A stretch of DNA of 64,000 bases from Zoogloea oleivorans (GCF_008107625.1 NZ_SDKK01000003.1:31289-95288), one strand, 5' to 3'; positions 36,790 through 45,740 are shown, counted from the stretch's first letter. Notes: generated by a model from the letters alone, not told the origin. Translations and numbers: made by a program.

Positions 36790-37988
36790 GGGCGTTCGGT
36801 GATGAAGTGAAGGTTGCGGGCTGAGCCGGGTTCAAGGCGGCGGATTTCTGCCGCGATTTGATGGGGGTTTACGGCCACGCAGACCAGAACTTGTGCCTCT
36901 GGGTGACGACTTAGTCCCTCGGCAGGGGAAACGACGGGCTTGCCGGCAAAAGTCTGCCCTTGCTTGTTGGGGGCGCCGTCGAGAAAGGCCACAACCCGGG
37001 GCAGCGGAATGGCGTTTTGCCCGAGCAGGCGCTGGGCCCACGAGCCGGCGCCCCACACCAGCAGCGGCGCGGCCGGGTCGAGCGGCGGCTGGATCGATAC
37101 GCTGTCGGCGGCGCGGCGGGCGCTGTCGGCGATGTAGGCGCGCAGGTGGTCCAGCATGGCGGGGGGCGTATCGGGTGCGTCGGCGGCGGGCAGGGCGCGG
37201 GCGATGCCGGCGAAGGCCGGGTAGGTGCTGCCGTCCGGCAGGCTCAGGGTGCAGTCGACAAAGGCTGCGGGTGCCAGGCCGGCTGCGCTGAACAGCCGGG
37301 CCAGTGCCCGCGGGCTGAAGTGGTTGATGTGTTCGCTGTCGAAGTAGTAGTACGGCGGCCGTGGATCGCAGCGGTAGCCGCGCGGGTCGGGCACTTCGAT
37401 GTACAGGGTGCCACCGGGGGCGAGCAGGTCGGCCAGTTGCCGCAGCCAGTCGAGGTCACGCAGGTGCTCGGCCACATGGGAGAGCACGATCAGGTCGAAG
37501 CGTTGCCCGGCGTAGCGTGCCGGGGCGTCGCCGATGAGGCCTTCCTGCACGACAAGGCCATGGCTGTGGGCGGCGCGGACGGCGGCCGGGTCCGGGTCGA
37601 GCCCTTCGGCGCGGGTGTAACCGCGGGCGGCCAGTGCGGCGAGGAGTCCGCCGGCGCCGCAGCCCAGGTCGAGCAGGCGGACGTCGGGCCCGGGCAGCCA
37701 GGTTTCGATGCGCGTGGCGAGCTGTTCGAGGCGGTGCAGGTCGGCCGGATTCTGACCCGCTCCGGTGCCGGTGGGGCCGCCGTACTTGGCGAGGCTCCGG
37801 TAGTAGTGGTCGTAGGCCGACTGGGGAGCCGGGGTGTCGGCGAAGGCAAAGTCGCAGGCGCTGCAGGCGACGAGGCGATAGCCGTCGGGCAGTGGCGAAC
37901 CGCTGGGTTGGGGCAGGGTCAGGGGGGCCAGCGTCTCCAGCGTGCGGCTGGTGCACACGGGACAGGGGCGGTGGAGAGCGGCGGCCAT
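36786..37988 (-). CDS. Zinc-ribbon sugar C-methyltransferase (NovU/TylC3 type)
   Basis: 400 residues from the ATG at 37988, 16 bases after rfbH; the open frame further upstream only overlaps rfbH. The N-terminal zinc ribbon has CPVC (9-12) and CSAC (42-45). A class I SAM domain has LLDLGCGAGGLL and VLSHVAEHL. The C-terminal Rossmann-like domain has LLVWGAGSWAQRLL. This three-part order is that of enzymes that C-methylate nucleotide-activated keto-deoxysugars next to the ketone. It therefore fits a CDP-4-keto-3,6-dideoxyhexose substrate. Whether it competes with or follows the thiamine-diphosphate enzyme is unknown. Confidence 0.82.
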   Translation of the reverse strand: MAAALHRPCPVCTSRTLETLAPLTLPQPSGSPLPDGYRLVACSACDFAFADTPAPQSAYDHYYRSLAKYGGPTGTGAGQNPADLHRLEQLATRIETWLPGPDVRLLDLGCGAGGLLAALAARGYTRAEGLDPDPAAVRAAHSHGLVVQEGLIGDAPARYAGQRFDLIVLSHVAEHLRDLDWLRQLADLLAPGGTLYIEVPDPRGYRCDPRPPYYYFDSEHINHFSPRALARLFSAAGLAPAAFVDCTLSLPDGSTYPAFAGIARALPAADAPDTPPAMLDHLRAYIADSARRAADSVSIQPPLDPAAPLLVWGAGSWAQRLLGQNAIPLPRVVAFLDGAPNKQGQTFAGKPVVSPAEGLSRHPEAQVLVCVAVNPHQIAAEIRRLEPGSARNLHFITERP

Positions 37989-38004
37989 GGCGGTGATGTC
38001 CTGC

Positions 38005-39369
38005 CTACAGGCCGACGCCCAGGAATTGCCCGATGAGTTCGGCGCTGTAGTCGAGCTGGGCATCGGTTAGCCCCGGCCACACGCCGATCCAGAAGGTGTC
38101 GCGCATGATGCGGTCGGCCACCGGCAGCTCGCCGACGACGCGGAAATTGCGCCCGGCCATGGAGGGTTGGCGGGTGAGATTACCGGCGAACAACAGGCGG
38201 GTGCCGATCTTGTGCTGGTCGAGGTACTGCAGCAGATCGACCCGATTGACGCCGGCTTCGGGCTTCAGGGTGATCGGGTAACCGAACCACGACGGGTCGC
38301 TGCCGGGGGTGGCTTCGGGCAGGACCAGGAAGTCGCGGCAGTCGGCCAGCTTGTCGGTGAGGTAGGCGAAGTTGCGCTTGCGGGCGTCGATAAAGCCTTC
38401 CAGCCGGTCGAGCTGGGCGAGGCCGCAGGCGGCCTGCATATCGGTGATCTTCAGGTTGTAGCCAATGTGGCTGTAGGTGTACTTGTGGTCGTAGCCGGGC
38501 GGCAGGCTGCCCAGTTGCCAGCCGAAGCGCTTGCCGCAGGTGTTGTCGCAGCCGGGCTTGCACCAGCAGTCGCGGCCCCAGTCGCGGAAGGATTCGGCGA
38601 TCTGGCGCAGGGTGGGGTCGCTGGTGAGCACGGCGCCGCCTTCGCCCATGGTGATGTGGTGGGCGGGGTAGAAGGACAGCGTGGCGAGGTGGCCGAAGGT
38701 GCCGACCTTGCGACCTTTCCAGGTGGAGCCGAGGGCGTCGCAGCAGTCTTCGATCAGCCACAGGTCGTGGGCCTGGGCAAAGGCGCAGACGGCGTCGAGG
38801 TCGAAGGGGTTGCCGAGGGTGTGGGCGATCATGATCGCCTTGGTTTTGGGCGACAGGGCGGCTTCGAGCATCGATACGTCGATGTTGTAGCCGGGCAGGG
38901 TGGCGTCCACGAAGACCGGCACGGCGCCGTTCTGGAGGATCGGATTGACGGTGGTCGGGAAGCCGGCGGCGACGGTGATGACTTCGTCGCCCGGCTGGAT
39001 GGCGCGGGCGCCGAGCTTGGGCGAGGTGAGCGTCGAGAAGGCCACCAGGTTGGCCGACGAGCCGGAGTTGACGGTGAGGGCGTGGGTGACGCCGACAAAC
39101 TTCGCCAGGCGCTCTTCGAAGGCGTCGTTGAAGCGGCCCGTGGTGAGCCAGGCGTCGAGCGCCGCGTCGATCATCGCGTCTTTTTCAGGGTCGCCGACGA
39201 CCTTGCCGGAGGGCGGCACGGCGTCGATGCCGGGGCGCCAGGCCTGCGGGGCGGCGGCGCTGCGGGCCGGGCGGACGATGACTTCCAGCTCCTGGCCGGC
39301 CAGCTCTGGCAGGTCGAGCTGGAGGCGGCCGTTGGCGTCGGCAAGGAGGGTCTGGCGGATCAGGCTCAT
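38005..39369 (-). CDS. rfbH: CDP-4-dehydro-6-deoxyglucose 3-dehydrase (E1)
   Basis: 454 residues from [11 protein letters not shown]; the ATG overlaps the rfbG stop (ATGA). PMP/iron-sulfur enzyme that removes the C3 hydroxyl of CDP-4-keto-6-deoxyglucose. In place of the Schiff-base lysine of aminotransferases it has His ([14 protein letters not shown], around residue 237). The four cysteines Cys210-x57-Cys268-x-Cys270-x7-Cys278 reproduce the unusual [2Fe-2S] spacing of E1. Both features are diagnostic. The partner reductase E3 (RfbI/AscD) is not in the window, so electrons must come from elsewhere. Confidence 0.94.
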   Translation of the reverse strand: MSLIRQTLLADANGRLQLDLPELAGQELEVIVRPARSAAAPQAWRPGIDAVPPSGKVVGDPEKDAMIDAALDAWLTTGRFNDAFEERLAKFVGVTHALTVNSGSSANLVAFSTLTSPKLGARAIQPGDEVITVAAGFPTTVNPILQNGAVPVFVDATLPGYNIDVSMLEAALSPKTKAIMIAHTLGNPFDLDAVCAFAQAHDLWLIEDCCDALGSTWKGRKVGTFGHLATLSFYPAHHITMGEGGAVLTSDPTLRQIAESFRDWGRDCWCKPGCDNTCGKRFGWQLGSLPPGYDHKYTYSHIGYNLKITDMQAACGLAQLDRLEGFIDARKRNFAYLTDKLADCRDFLVLPEATPGSDPSWFGYPITLKPEAGVNRVDLLQYLDQHKIGTRLLFAGNLTRQPSMAGRNFRVVGELPVADRIMRDTFWIGVWPGLTDAQLDYSAELIGQFLGVGL

Positions 39370-40421
39370 GGGGTGCGTCCGAAGGCGGCGATTTCGTCGA
39401 GGGTGTAGGTATGCATGTCGGCACCTTTGCGCCAGGCTTGATACCAGCCGAGGCTGCGGGCCACGGCTGTATCGGCCGGCCAGCGGGGATGCCAGCCCAG
39501 CCGGGCACGGGCCTTGCCGCAGTCGAGCTTGAGAATGCGGGCTTCGTGAACCTGGGCTTCGGCGGCCACGGCCCAGCGGGCGTCGGGGCCCCAGGCGGTG
39601 GCGAGCTGCTCGACAACCCAGGCGACGGTTTTTGCATCGCTGTCGGCGGGGCCGAAGTTCCAGCCCTCGGCCCAGGCGTCGCCTTCTTCGACCAGCTTTT
39701 GTGCCAGGGTCAGGTAGCCGGACAGGGGTTCGAGCACATGCTGCCAGGGGCGGATGGCGCCGGGGTTGCGCAGGGTGACCGGCGAGCCGGCGGCAAAGGC
39801 GGCCAGTACGTCGGGCACCAGCCGGCTGGCGGTCCAGTCGCCGCCGCCAATCACGTTGCCGGCGCGGGCGCTGGCCACGGCAACACCTTGCGCGGCGAGG
39901 AAGGACCGGCGATACGAGGCGACGATCAGCTCGGTGCAGCCCTTGCTGGCCGAGTAGGGATCGTGGCCGCCCATGGGGTCGGTCTCCCGGTAGCCCTGAT
40001 CCTGTTCGCGGTTCTCGTAGCACTTGTCGCTGCTGACCACGACCACCGCCTTGATGCCCGGTACGTGGCGTACGGCTTCGAGCAGGTGCACGGTGCCCAT
40101 GGCGTTGGTGGCGAAGGTTTCCACCGGTTCGGCGTAGGACAGCGGCACCAGCGGCTGGGCGGCCAGGTGCAGGACGATTTCGGGGCGGGCGGCGGCCATG
40201 GCAGCGGTCAGGGCGGGGTAGTCGCGCACGTCGCCGAGCGTGGAGGTCATGCCCCTGGCGACGCCGGCTACCGCGAAGAGCGCCGGGCTGGTGGCGGGGG
40301 CGAGGGCGTAGCCGGAGACTTCGGCGCCCATGGCCTGCAGCCACAGGCACAGCCAGCTGCCCTTGAAGCCGGTGTGGCCGGTGACGAAAACCCGCCGGCC
40401 ACGCCAGAAGGCGGGATTCAC
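39366..40421 (-). CDS. rfbG: CDP-glucose 4,6-dehydratase
   Basis: 351 residues from a GTG start that overlaps the rfbF stop (GTGA) and gives the family-like beginning [23 protein letters not shown]. Extended SDR with the NAD-binding TGHTGFKG, the catalytic [11 protein letters not shown] (Tyr-x3-Lys) and NVIGGGDW typical of RfbG. It converts CDP-glucose to CDP-4-keto-6-deoxyglucose. A longer frame to 40502 would run into rfbF and is unlikely. Confidence 0.93.
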   Translation of the reverse strand: MNPAFWRGRRVFVTGHTGFKGSWLCLWLQAMGAEVSGYALAPATSPALFAVAGVARGMTSTLGDVRDYPALTAAMAAARPEIVLHLAAQPLVPLSYAEPVETFATNAMGTVHLLEAVRHVPGIKAVVVVSSDKCYENREQDQGYRETDPMGGHDPYSASKGCTELIVASYRRSFLAAQGVAVASARAGNVIGGGDWTASRLVPDVLAAFAAGSPVTLRNPGAIRPWQHVLEPLSGYLTLAQKLVEEGDAWAEGWNFGPADSDAKTVAWVVEQLATAWGPDARWAVAAEAQVHEARILKLDCGKARARLGWHPRWPADTAVARSLGWYQAWRKGADMHTYTLDEIAAFGRTP

Positions 40422-41188
40422 CAGGTTTTCCACGGCGCGGTTCCGCTGTTCCACATTTCTTCCAGGGTGGTCTTGTCGCGCAGGGTGTCCATGGGGCGCC
40501 AAAAGCCGGTGTGCTGGAAGGCGGCGAGCTGATCACGGGCAATGAGCTGGTTGATCGGGCCGGCTTCCCAGACGCATTGGTCGTCGTCGATCAACTCGAG
40601 CACGCTGGGCGACAGGACGAAGAATCCGCCGTTGATGAAGCCGCCGTCGCCGAGCGGTTTTTCGACGAAGGCGCTGACCGAATCGCCATTGAGCTCCAGC
40701 GAGCCGAAGCGCCCCGGCGGCTGGACGGCGGCTACCGTGGCGGCCTTGCCGTGGGCCCGGTGGAAGGCGATCTCGGCGCTGATGTCGATGTCGGCCACGC
40801 CGTCACCGTAAGTGAAGCAGAAGGCTTCCTCGTCCTGCACGTACTGGCGCACACGAGCCAGGCGGCCGCCGGTCTGGGTGCTGTCGCCGGTGTCCACGAG
40901 GGTGACGCGCCACGGTTCGGCGTGGCGTTCGTGGATTTCCATGCGGTTGTTGGTCATGTCGAAGGTGACGTCCGACATGTGCAGGAAGTAGTTGGCGAAG
41001 TATTCCTTGATCACGTAGCCCATGTAGCCGCAGCAGATCACGAAGTCGTGAATGCCATGGCTGGAATACATTTTCATGATGTGCCAGAGAATGGGACGCC
41101 CGCCGATACCGATCATCGGTTTCGGACGGGAGATGGTCTCTTCGCTGATGCGGGTGCCCAGGCCCCCCGCGAGGATCACGGCTTTCAT
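40418..41188 (-). CDS. rfbF: Glucose-1-phosphate cytidylyltransferase
   Basis: 256 residues. It forms CDP-glucose from CTP and glucose-1-phosphate, the first committed step of CDP-deoxysugar synthesis. The nucleotidyltransferase signature [23 protein letters not shown], the metal site YGDGVADID and [17 protein letters not shown] are all present. The start has GGAG 6 bases upstream. First gene of the nine-gene minus-strand operon; the 94 bases upstream show no clear sigma-28 or sigma-54 box. Confidence 0.95.
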   Translation of the reverse strand: MKAVILAGGLGTRISEETISRPKPMIGIGGRPILWHIMKMYSSHGIHDFVICCGYMGYVIKEYFANYFLHMSDVTFDMTNNRMEIHERHAEPWRVTLVDTGDSTQTGGRLARVRQYVQDEEAFCFTYGDGVADIDISAEIAFHRAHGKAATVAAVQPPGRFGSLELNGDSVSAFVEKPLGDGGFINGGFFVLSPSVLELIDDDQCVWEAGPINQLIARDQLAAFQHTGFWRPMDTLRDKTTLEEMWNSGTAPWKTW

Positions 41189-41282
41189 CGGCGCTCCAGG
41201 GAAATATGGGGCCGATGTTATGCGTGGCGGGGAGGCGGCTTAGGGTGGAACAGCAGGGGGAAAGGGGGGTTATTCCGGTGTG

Positions 41283-41882
41283 TCAGCGTGGTGATGAAAA
41301 CTGGGGTGGCGTTGCGCCGCAGGCAATGTAGTCGGCATCGCTCATCACTGGCTTGAATTCGCAGGCGGCGGTGGGCGCCGGCTGGTTGTCGGTGAGTCTG
41401 GCGAAGCGTGGGTCGGCAGGGCGGCTGGTGTATTCGGCGGGAGTGTCGCTGCGGCCCGTGCCTGAACGGAACGAGGTGTCATGGGTGGAGGGGGCCGATG
41501 TTTCCATCGCTGCCGCCGGAGCACGGCTGCCCGTGCGTGCGAAGGCTTCGTTCTCCCGGGCGGCGTTGCGGCGCTGGATGGCGTCCAGGCGGGCGCGAAG
41601 GAGGAGCGCGCTGCCTGCGTCAGGCAAAAAATTGCTGCTGTCGCGTGCGCTGGCACGGCTCGACGTGAGGGGGGCGTGTTCTATCGGGTAGGGTGCCCGG
41701 TCGATGGGGCTGGCGCTGCTGCTGCGGGGGGCCGGTGTCGAGTGGACGTGGATGTCCCGGCTCATGGAGATGCTGCGCCCGCCGCCGAAGCGGCGTGCCT
41801 GCGCCGGGCCTGGGTCCAGCAGGGCGCCACCAGCCAGGATGGTGAGGGCGATGAGGGCTTTGCGCGGGGCGGACTGGAGCAT
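41283..41882 (-). CDS. Predicted secreted protein of unknown function
   Basis: 199 residues. Signal peptide (residues 1-29, ending AQA), then a low-complexity Ser/Ala/Arg/Pro-rich body without recognisable domain. A short C-terminal segment with two cysteines (ACEFKPVMSDADYIACG) may form a disulfide. It sits between rfbF and the HAD phosphatase, same strand. Codon pattern supports coding on this strand, but the function is not recognised. Confidence 0.55.
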   Translation of the reverse strand: MLQSAPRKALIALTILAGGALLDPGPAQARRFGGGRSISMSRDIHVHSTPAPRSSSASPIDRAPYPIEHAPLTSSRASARDSSNFLPDAGSALLLRARLDAIQRRNAARENEAFARTGSRAPAAAMETSAPSTHDTSFRSGTGRSDTPAEYTSRPADPRFARLTDNQPAPTAACEFKPVMSDADYIACGATPPQFSSPR

Positions 41883-41982
41883 GGCTGACAGCGAATTTGA
41901 GTGGCGGGCCAGACAAGTTTAGTGAAAACCACGGCTTGATGCCAAGCGGGTTTGCCGGTTTTTACCGGGTCGGCTGGGGGCT

Positions 41983-42639
41983 TCAGTCTGCCAGCAGGGC
42001 CTGTCCCATGTTCTCGGGGGTGGTGGCCTGACGCCAGTGGGCAGGCATCTCCTCCGCAGTGATGCTGCCGTAGCCCCAGGTGGCGGCGATGAAGGGCAGG
42101 CCGTTGGCATCGGCTGATTGGCCGTCTTCGCTGCGATCGCCAATGTAGATGGCGGCCTCTTTGGGGATTTCCCGGTCGGCGATCAGGCGTTCGATCATTG
42201 CTGCCTTGTGGGGCAGGCGCGGCGCGAACAGGTCGAGGGCGTACACGTGGTCGAAAAAGCCGCTCCAGCCCAGGTGTTCGAGGATCAGCCGGGTGGGGTG
42301 GATGCGCTTGTTGGTGGCGATGGAGAGGGACAGACCGGCACCTTTGAGGCGGGCGAGCATCGCGCCGACACCGTCGTAGGCGGCGGTGGCCTTGTAGCCT
42401 TCGGTGTCGTAGCTGGCCTTGAAGGCGTCGGCGAGGCGGGCGATGAGGGCCGGATCGTGGCTGCCGGAGAGCAGTTGCAGGGTTTCCATCAGCGGCGGGC
42501 CGATGATGCTTTCGTCGATGGCGATGACCGGCTGGATGCCGGTCTGGGCGAAAGCGCTGCGAAAGCTGGCCAGAATGGCCGGGGCGGAGTCGATCAGGGT
42601 GCCGTCGAGGTCAAAGAGGATGTGCGGGTAGCGGGGCAT
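41983..42639 (-). CDS. HAD-family phosphatase, phosphoglycolate-phosphatase-like
   Basis: 218 residues from MPRYPHILFDLDGTLIDSAP; the open frame to 43548 is a shadow of tcdA. Motif I DLDGT (Asp10, Asp12), motif II SIATNK, motif III Lys in LPHKAAMIERL and motif IV IGDRSEDGQSA are complete. The helical cap of subfamily I lies after motif I. Phosphoglycolate phosphatase would fit an organism with a Calvin cycle, but Gph-like HADs are broad in substrate, so the call stays general. It is divergently oriented from tcdA. Confidence 0.85.
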   Translation of the reverse strand: MPRYPHILFDLDGTLIDSAPAILASFRSAFAQTGIQPVIAIDESIIGPPLMETLQLLSGSHDPALIARLADAFKASYDTEGYKATAAYDGVGAMLARLKGAGLSLSIATNKRIHPTRLILEHLGWSGFFDHVYALDLFAPRLPHKAAMIERLIADREIPKEAAIYIGDRSEDGQSADANGLPFIAATWGYGSITAEEMPAHWRQATTPENMGQALLAD

Positions 42640-42723
42640 GGCAAGGGGTGTTTTGGCGGGAATGGCCGGGATTATCGCCTGTTCGTATATATTTGCGCGC
42701 CTGCACAGAACTTGCCCCACACC

Positions 42724-43524
42724 ATGGAAACGACTGAAACCGCTAGCCCCGTTGATCCCCGCCGCTTTGGCGGCATTGCCCGCCTGTATGGCGAAGCGGG
42801 GCGGGCCCGGCTGGCGGCGGCACGCGTGTGCGTGGTCGGCATCGGCGGCGTGGGCTCGTGGGCGGCCGAGGCGCTGGCGCGCAGCGGGGTGGGGCATCTG
42901 ACCCTGATCGACCTCGATCATGTGGCCGAGTCGAACATCAACCGCCAGATTCACGCCTGCGATGCGACGCTCGGCCAGGCTAAGGTCGAGGCCATGCGCG
43001 AGCGCATCGCCGGGATCAACCCGGCCTGCGTGGTGACGGTGGTCGATGATTTCGTGACCATCGACAACGCCGCCGAACTCCTCGGTGCCGGCTTCGATTA
43101 CGTGATCGACGCCATTGACGCGGTGCGCGTGAAGATGGCGATGGTGATGTTTTGCCGCGACACGGGCTTGCCGCTGGTGACCTGCGGTGCCGCCGGCGGG
43201 CAGCTCGATCCGACGCAGATCCGTGTCGCCGACCTGTCGCGTACCGAGCAGGACCCGCTCTTGGCCAAGGTGCGTCGGCAACTGCGCCAGAACCATGGCT
43301 TTCCCCGCGATGTGCGGAGAAAGTTCGGCATCGAGGCGGTGTACTCGGCCGAGCCGCTGCACTACCCGGTGGCAGAGGCCGCCTGCGACATGCCGGCCAG
43401 CGCCCCGGCCGGCCTCAATTGCACCGGCTTCGGTTCGGTGGTGACGGTTACCGCCTGTATCGGCATGTTTGCCGCCGCACGGGTGATCAACGGGCTGACG
43501 ACGGCGCCGGCTGAGGCCCAATGA
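42724..43524 (+). CDS. tcdA: tRNA threonylcarbamoyladenosine dehydratase
   Basis: 266 residues. E1-like ATP-dependent enzyme that cyclises t6A37 of tRNA to ct6A. The ATP-binding GIGGVGSWAAEALARSG (39-55), LIDLDHVAESNINRQI and the family-specific region RRKFGIEAVYSAEP followed by LNCTGFGSVVTVTACIG identify TcdA (YgdL/CsdL) and not MoeB or ThiF. The start METTETASPVD has only a weak ribosome site. Its end overlaps the M23 peptidase gene tail-to-tail by 38 bases. Confidence 0.94.
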   Translation: METTETASPVDPRRFGGIARLYGEAGRARLAAARVCVVGIGGVGSWAAEALARSGVGHLTLIDLDHVAESNINRQIHACDATLGQAKVEAMRERIAGINPACVVTVVDDFVTIDNAAELLGAGFDYVIDAIDAVRVKMAMVMFCRDTGLPLVTCGAAGGQLDPTQIRVADLSRTEQDPLLAKVRRQLRQNHGFPRDVRRKFGIEAVYSAEPLHYPVAEAACDMPASAPAGLNCTGFGSVVTVTACIGMFAAARVINGLTTAPAEAQ

Positions 43525-44359
43525 ACAGGGCCGGGTCCACCGCCGCACCGTTCAGATAGACGCTCCAGTGCAGGTGCGGCCCGGTAGCCCGGCCGCTGCT
43601 GCCGGACTGGCCGAGGGCTTCGCCGCGGCGCACCGGCTGGCCGACTTCGACGCTGGCCTGGCTGAGGTGGCAGACCATGCTGACAAAGCCCTGGCCGTGG
43701 TCCACGAACACCGTTTTCCCGTTGAAGTAGAAGTCGCCCACTTCGCTGACCACCCCGTCGGCCGGGGCGCGGATCGGCGTGCCGGCGGGCACGGCCACGT
43801 CGAGGCCGGTGTGGGGCGCACGCGGCTCGCCGTTGAAGACCCGGCGCAGGCCGAAGCGGCTCGACAGGCGTCCGCTGGCTGGCAGGCTGAGGTCGGTGCG
43901 CGCCACCGGCACGTCGCGAAACAGGCTGCGGATGGCGATCTGGCGTTCGCGCTCGGCGTTGATGCGGGTCAGATCCTGCTCGTCCGGATTGACCATCTTC
44001 GGGTTCTTGATGCTCAGCTTCTGGATCGGGTAAGCCTTGGCGGAGACCGGGAAGGGCAGGGGCTGGCGGTGGCCGTCGGGGCCGATGTCGAGTTGCTGTT
44101 CGCCGACCGGCGTGTCGAGGGGCAGGCCGACCAGTGCGTACCAGCCGTTCTTGCGCTGCTGGAGCAGCACCGGTTTGCCGCCATAGCGAACTTCCGGGCG
44201 GGGTGCGCCTGCCGCGGCGACGGCGATTTCGGCCACTCCGCCGGGTACCGACTCGGGGCGCAGTTGGGCGTGGGCGATGGGGGTAGCGAGGGTGAGGAAA
44301 AGGAATGAATACACGCTCGGATGAACTAAATTCGCCCGAAGAGGGACAATGTCACACAT
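43487..44359 (-). CDS. M23-family metallopeptidase, secreted
   Basis: About 290 residues with the start set at the ATG at 44359, which leaves a usable signal sequence (YSFLFLTLATPIAHA). Other starts up to 44398 are possible. The LytM/M23 domain has zinc ligands in PHTGLDVAV (His and Asp) and HLHWSVY (HxH), with RFGLRRVFNGEPRAPH ahead of it. The N-terminal 100 residues form a small domain before a linker. All zinc ligands are present, so an active peptidoglycan endopeptidase is likely. Confidence 0.88.
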   Translation of the reverse strand: MCDIVPLRANLVHPSVYSFLFLTLATPIAHAQLRPESVPGGVAEIAVAAAGAPRPEVRYGGKPVLLQQRKNGWYALVGLPLDTPVGEQQLDIGPDGHRQPLPFPVSAKAYPIQKLSIKNPKMVNPDEQDLTRINAERERQIAIRSLFRDVPVARTDLSLPASGRLSSRFGLRRVFNGEPRAPHTGLDVAVPAGTPIRAPADGVVSEVGDFYFNGKTVFVDHGQGFVSMVCHLSQASVEVGQPVRRGEALGQSGSSGRATGPHLHWSVYLNGAAVDPALFIGPQPAPSSAR

Positions 44360-44457
44360 GGTTACGGGAAGCTTTGGGGCGGGCACGGATTTGAACATGG
44401 CTGGCTGTCCCGGAGGATTAACATCTTGTAAAAATTCAGCCAGATCGGGAGTTTGGA

Positions 44458-44823
44458 ATGACGCAGCAAGCAATCGTACTGTTCGCCCACGGGGCACGGG
44501 ATCCGGAATGGGCTTTGCCGGCACGCCGGATTGCGGCGGAGGTGCAGCAGTTGCGGCCGGCGGCAACGGTCATTCTGGCTTTCCTGGAATTCATGGAGCC
44601 GACCCTGGTTGACGCCGTTGAAGCGGCGGCGGCGTCGGGGGCGACCGATGTGCGTGTGGTTCCGCTGTTTCTTGCCCAGGGCGGGCATCTGAAGCGGGAC
44701 GTGCCAGTACTGATGGAGGCTGTCCGGACCAAGCATCCGGAGTGCCATATCGAGCTGGCCCTCGCAGTGGGTGAAGATGAGGGTGTGGTGCGGGCGATGG
44801 CGGCCTATTCGGCCGGCGTTTGA
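44458..44823 (+). CDS. Short CbiX/SirB-type sirohydrochlorin chelatase
   Basis: 121 residues, the size of the single-domain CbiX chelatases that insert cobalt or iron into sirohydrochlorin. The N-terminal metal-ligand histidine is in VLFAHGARDPEW, and the second in PLFLAQGGHLKRDVP. GGGAG precedes the ATG. In a nitrate-using organism it may supply siroheme for nitrite or sulfite reductase (inference). The next gene begins 7 bases after its stop. Confidence 0.9.
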   Translation: MTQQAIVLFAHGARDPEWALPARRIAAEVQQLRPAATVILAFLEFMEPTLVDAVEAAAASGATDVRVVPLFLAQGGHLKRDVPVLMEAVRTKHPECHIELALAVGEDEGVVRAMAAYSAGV

Positions 44824-44830
44824 GGCGTTC

Positions 44831-45691
44831 ATGCTGCATCCGGGTCAGGGAGGTTTCGTGCGTTCGACGGCTAGCCGGGTCTGGCTGGTGGGAGACGATC
44901 CGCAAATGACGGCCGTGCTCGAGGGCTGGCTGGCGCCTGCCGGCTATGCCTGTCAGCGTCTGTCCAGCGCGGAGGCCGCCTCCCGGCTGGCTGCCGGAAA
45001 ACTGGGCGTCGAGCGGGTGATTCTCGATGCCTGTTCCCACGCCGCCGGTTTCGATTTGCTGCCGCAGCTCAGGGCTACCGGGGTGCCAGTGACGATGCTG
45101 GTGGAGGCGGAAGACCTGCCGATGATCGAGACGTCCCTGCGTAGCGGGGCGTCGGGTTTCCTGGTCAAACCGGTCGAGCCCCGCACGGTGCTTGCTGCGC
45201 TGGGCTTGCCGGGAGGCGAGGCTGCGCCCCAGTGGGGTGGGTATTTTCCGTTTCGAACCCTTGAGGATGTGGCGGGCTTGTCCCAGTTGGTGGCGGGTTT
45301 GTGTCCCGATCCCGCGTCGGTGCAGATCGCCCTGTCCGAGCTGATGATCAATGCCATCGAGCACGGCAATCTTGGTCTGGGTTTTGACCGCAAGTGTGCG
45401 TTGATGGCCGCGGGAGCCTGGCGCAACGAGGTGGAGCGCCTGCTCGGGTCGCCCGAGCATGCCGCCGGCTTTGCGTTGTTGCGGGTGGAGTGCCGTCCGC
45501 GGGAGATCCGTTTCCTGATCCGCGATCAGGGGCAGGGCTTCGATCCCGCACCCTACCTGAACCTCAATCCCACCCGTTCGGTTGAGCCTCATGGACGGGG
45601 TATCGCCATCGCCCGGATGCTGGCGTTTCCGGATCTGGTCTTTCTTGACGGCGGACGTTGCGTGGAAGGCGTGGTGCGCCGCAAGGGCTGA
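44831..45691 (+). CDS. Receiver domain fused to RsbW-like HATPase (anti-sigma-type) domain, copy 1
   Basis: 286 residues from MLHPGQGGFV. The receiver (about 14-125) keeps GDD, the acceptor Asp in VILDACSH and LVKP. The C-terminal HATPase_c domain has N-box ELMINAIEHGNLGLGF, G1 IRDQGQGFD and HGRGIAIARMLAF. The C-terminal half closely parallels the protein at 53.76-54.67 kb, so the two are paralogues. RsbW-type ATPases bind sigma factors or phosphorylate STAS antagonists; receiver control of such a switch is the likely role. No STAS gene is adjacent. Confidence 0.83.
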   Translation: MLHPGQGGFVRSTASRVWLVGDDPQMTAVLEGWLAPAGYACQRLSSAEAASRLAAGKLGVERVILDACSHAAGFDLLPQLRATGVPVTMLVEAEDLPMIETSLRSGASGFLVKPVEPRTVLAALGLPGGEAAPQWGGYFPFRTLEDVAGLSQLVAGLCPDPASVQIALSELMINAIEHGNLGLGFDRKCALMAAGAWRNEVERLLGSPEHAAGFALLRVECRPREIRFLIRDQGQGFDPAPYLNLNPTRSVEPHGRGIAIARMLAFPDLVFLDGGRCVEGVVRRKG

Positions 45692-45698
45692 ATCTGTC

Positions 45699-45726
45699 TT
45701 GACGGAGCATAATATAAGAGTATTCT
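45699..45726 (+). promoter_or_regulatory. Candidate promoter of the RND efflux operon giving a leaderless start
   Basis: TTGACG, 16-base spacer, TATTCT. Transcription would begin about base 45733, which is the A of the ATG. No Shine-Dalgarno sequence exists before that ATG and an in-frame TAA lies 18 bases upstream, so leaderless translation is plausible. An alternative -10, TATAAG at 45713-45718, lacks a good -35. Confidence 0.45.
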
Positions 45727-45740
45727 TATATTATGCTCCG
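45703..45740. repeat. Perfect 17-bp inverted repeat over the efflux promoter and start codon
   Basis: Arms CGGAGCATAATATAAGA and TCTTATATTATGCTCCG are perfect complements around a GTAT loop. The repeat covers the -10 region and the first codons of the membrane fusion gene. It is probably a repressor operator (a TetR/MarR-like regulator encoded elsewhere), or it folds in RNA and hides the start. Confidence 0.8.

Noticed and set aside
39370..40542. N-terminal extension of rfbH
   Set aside because: Shadow of rfbG; the MSLIRQ start overlaps the rfbG stop in the coupled manner seen through the operon.
42640..43548. N-terminal extension of the HAD phosphatase
   Set aside because: Shadow of tcdA on the other strand.
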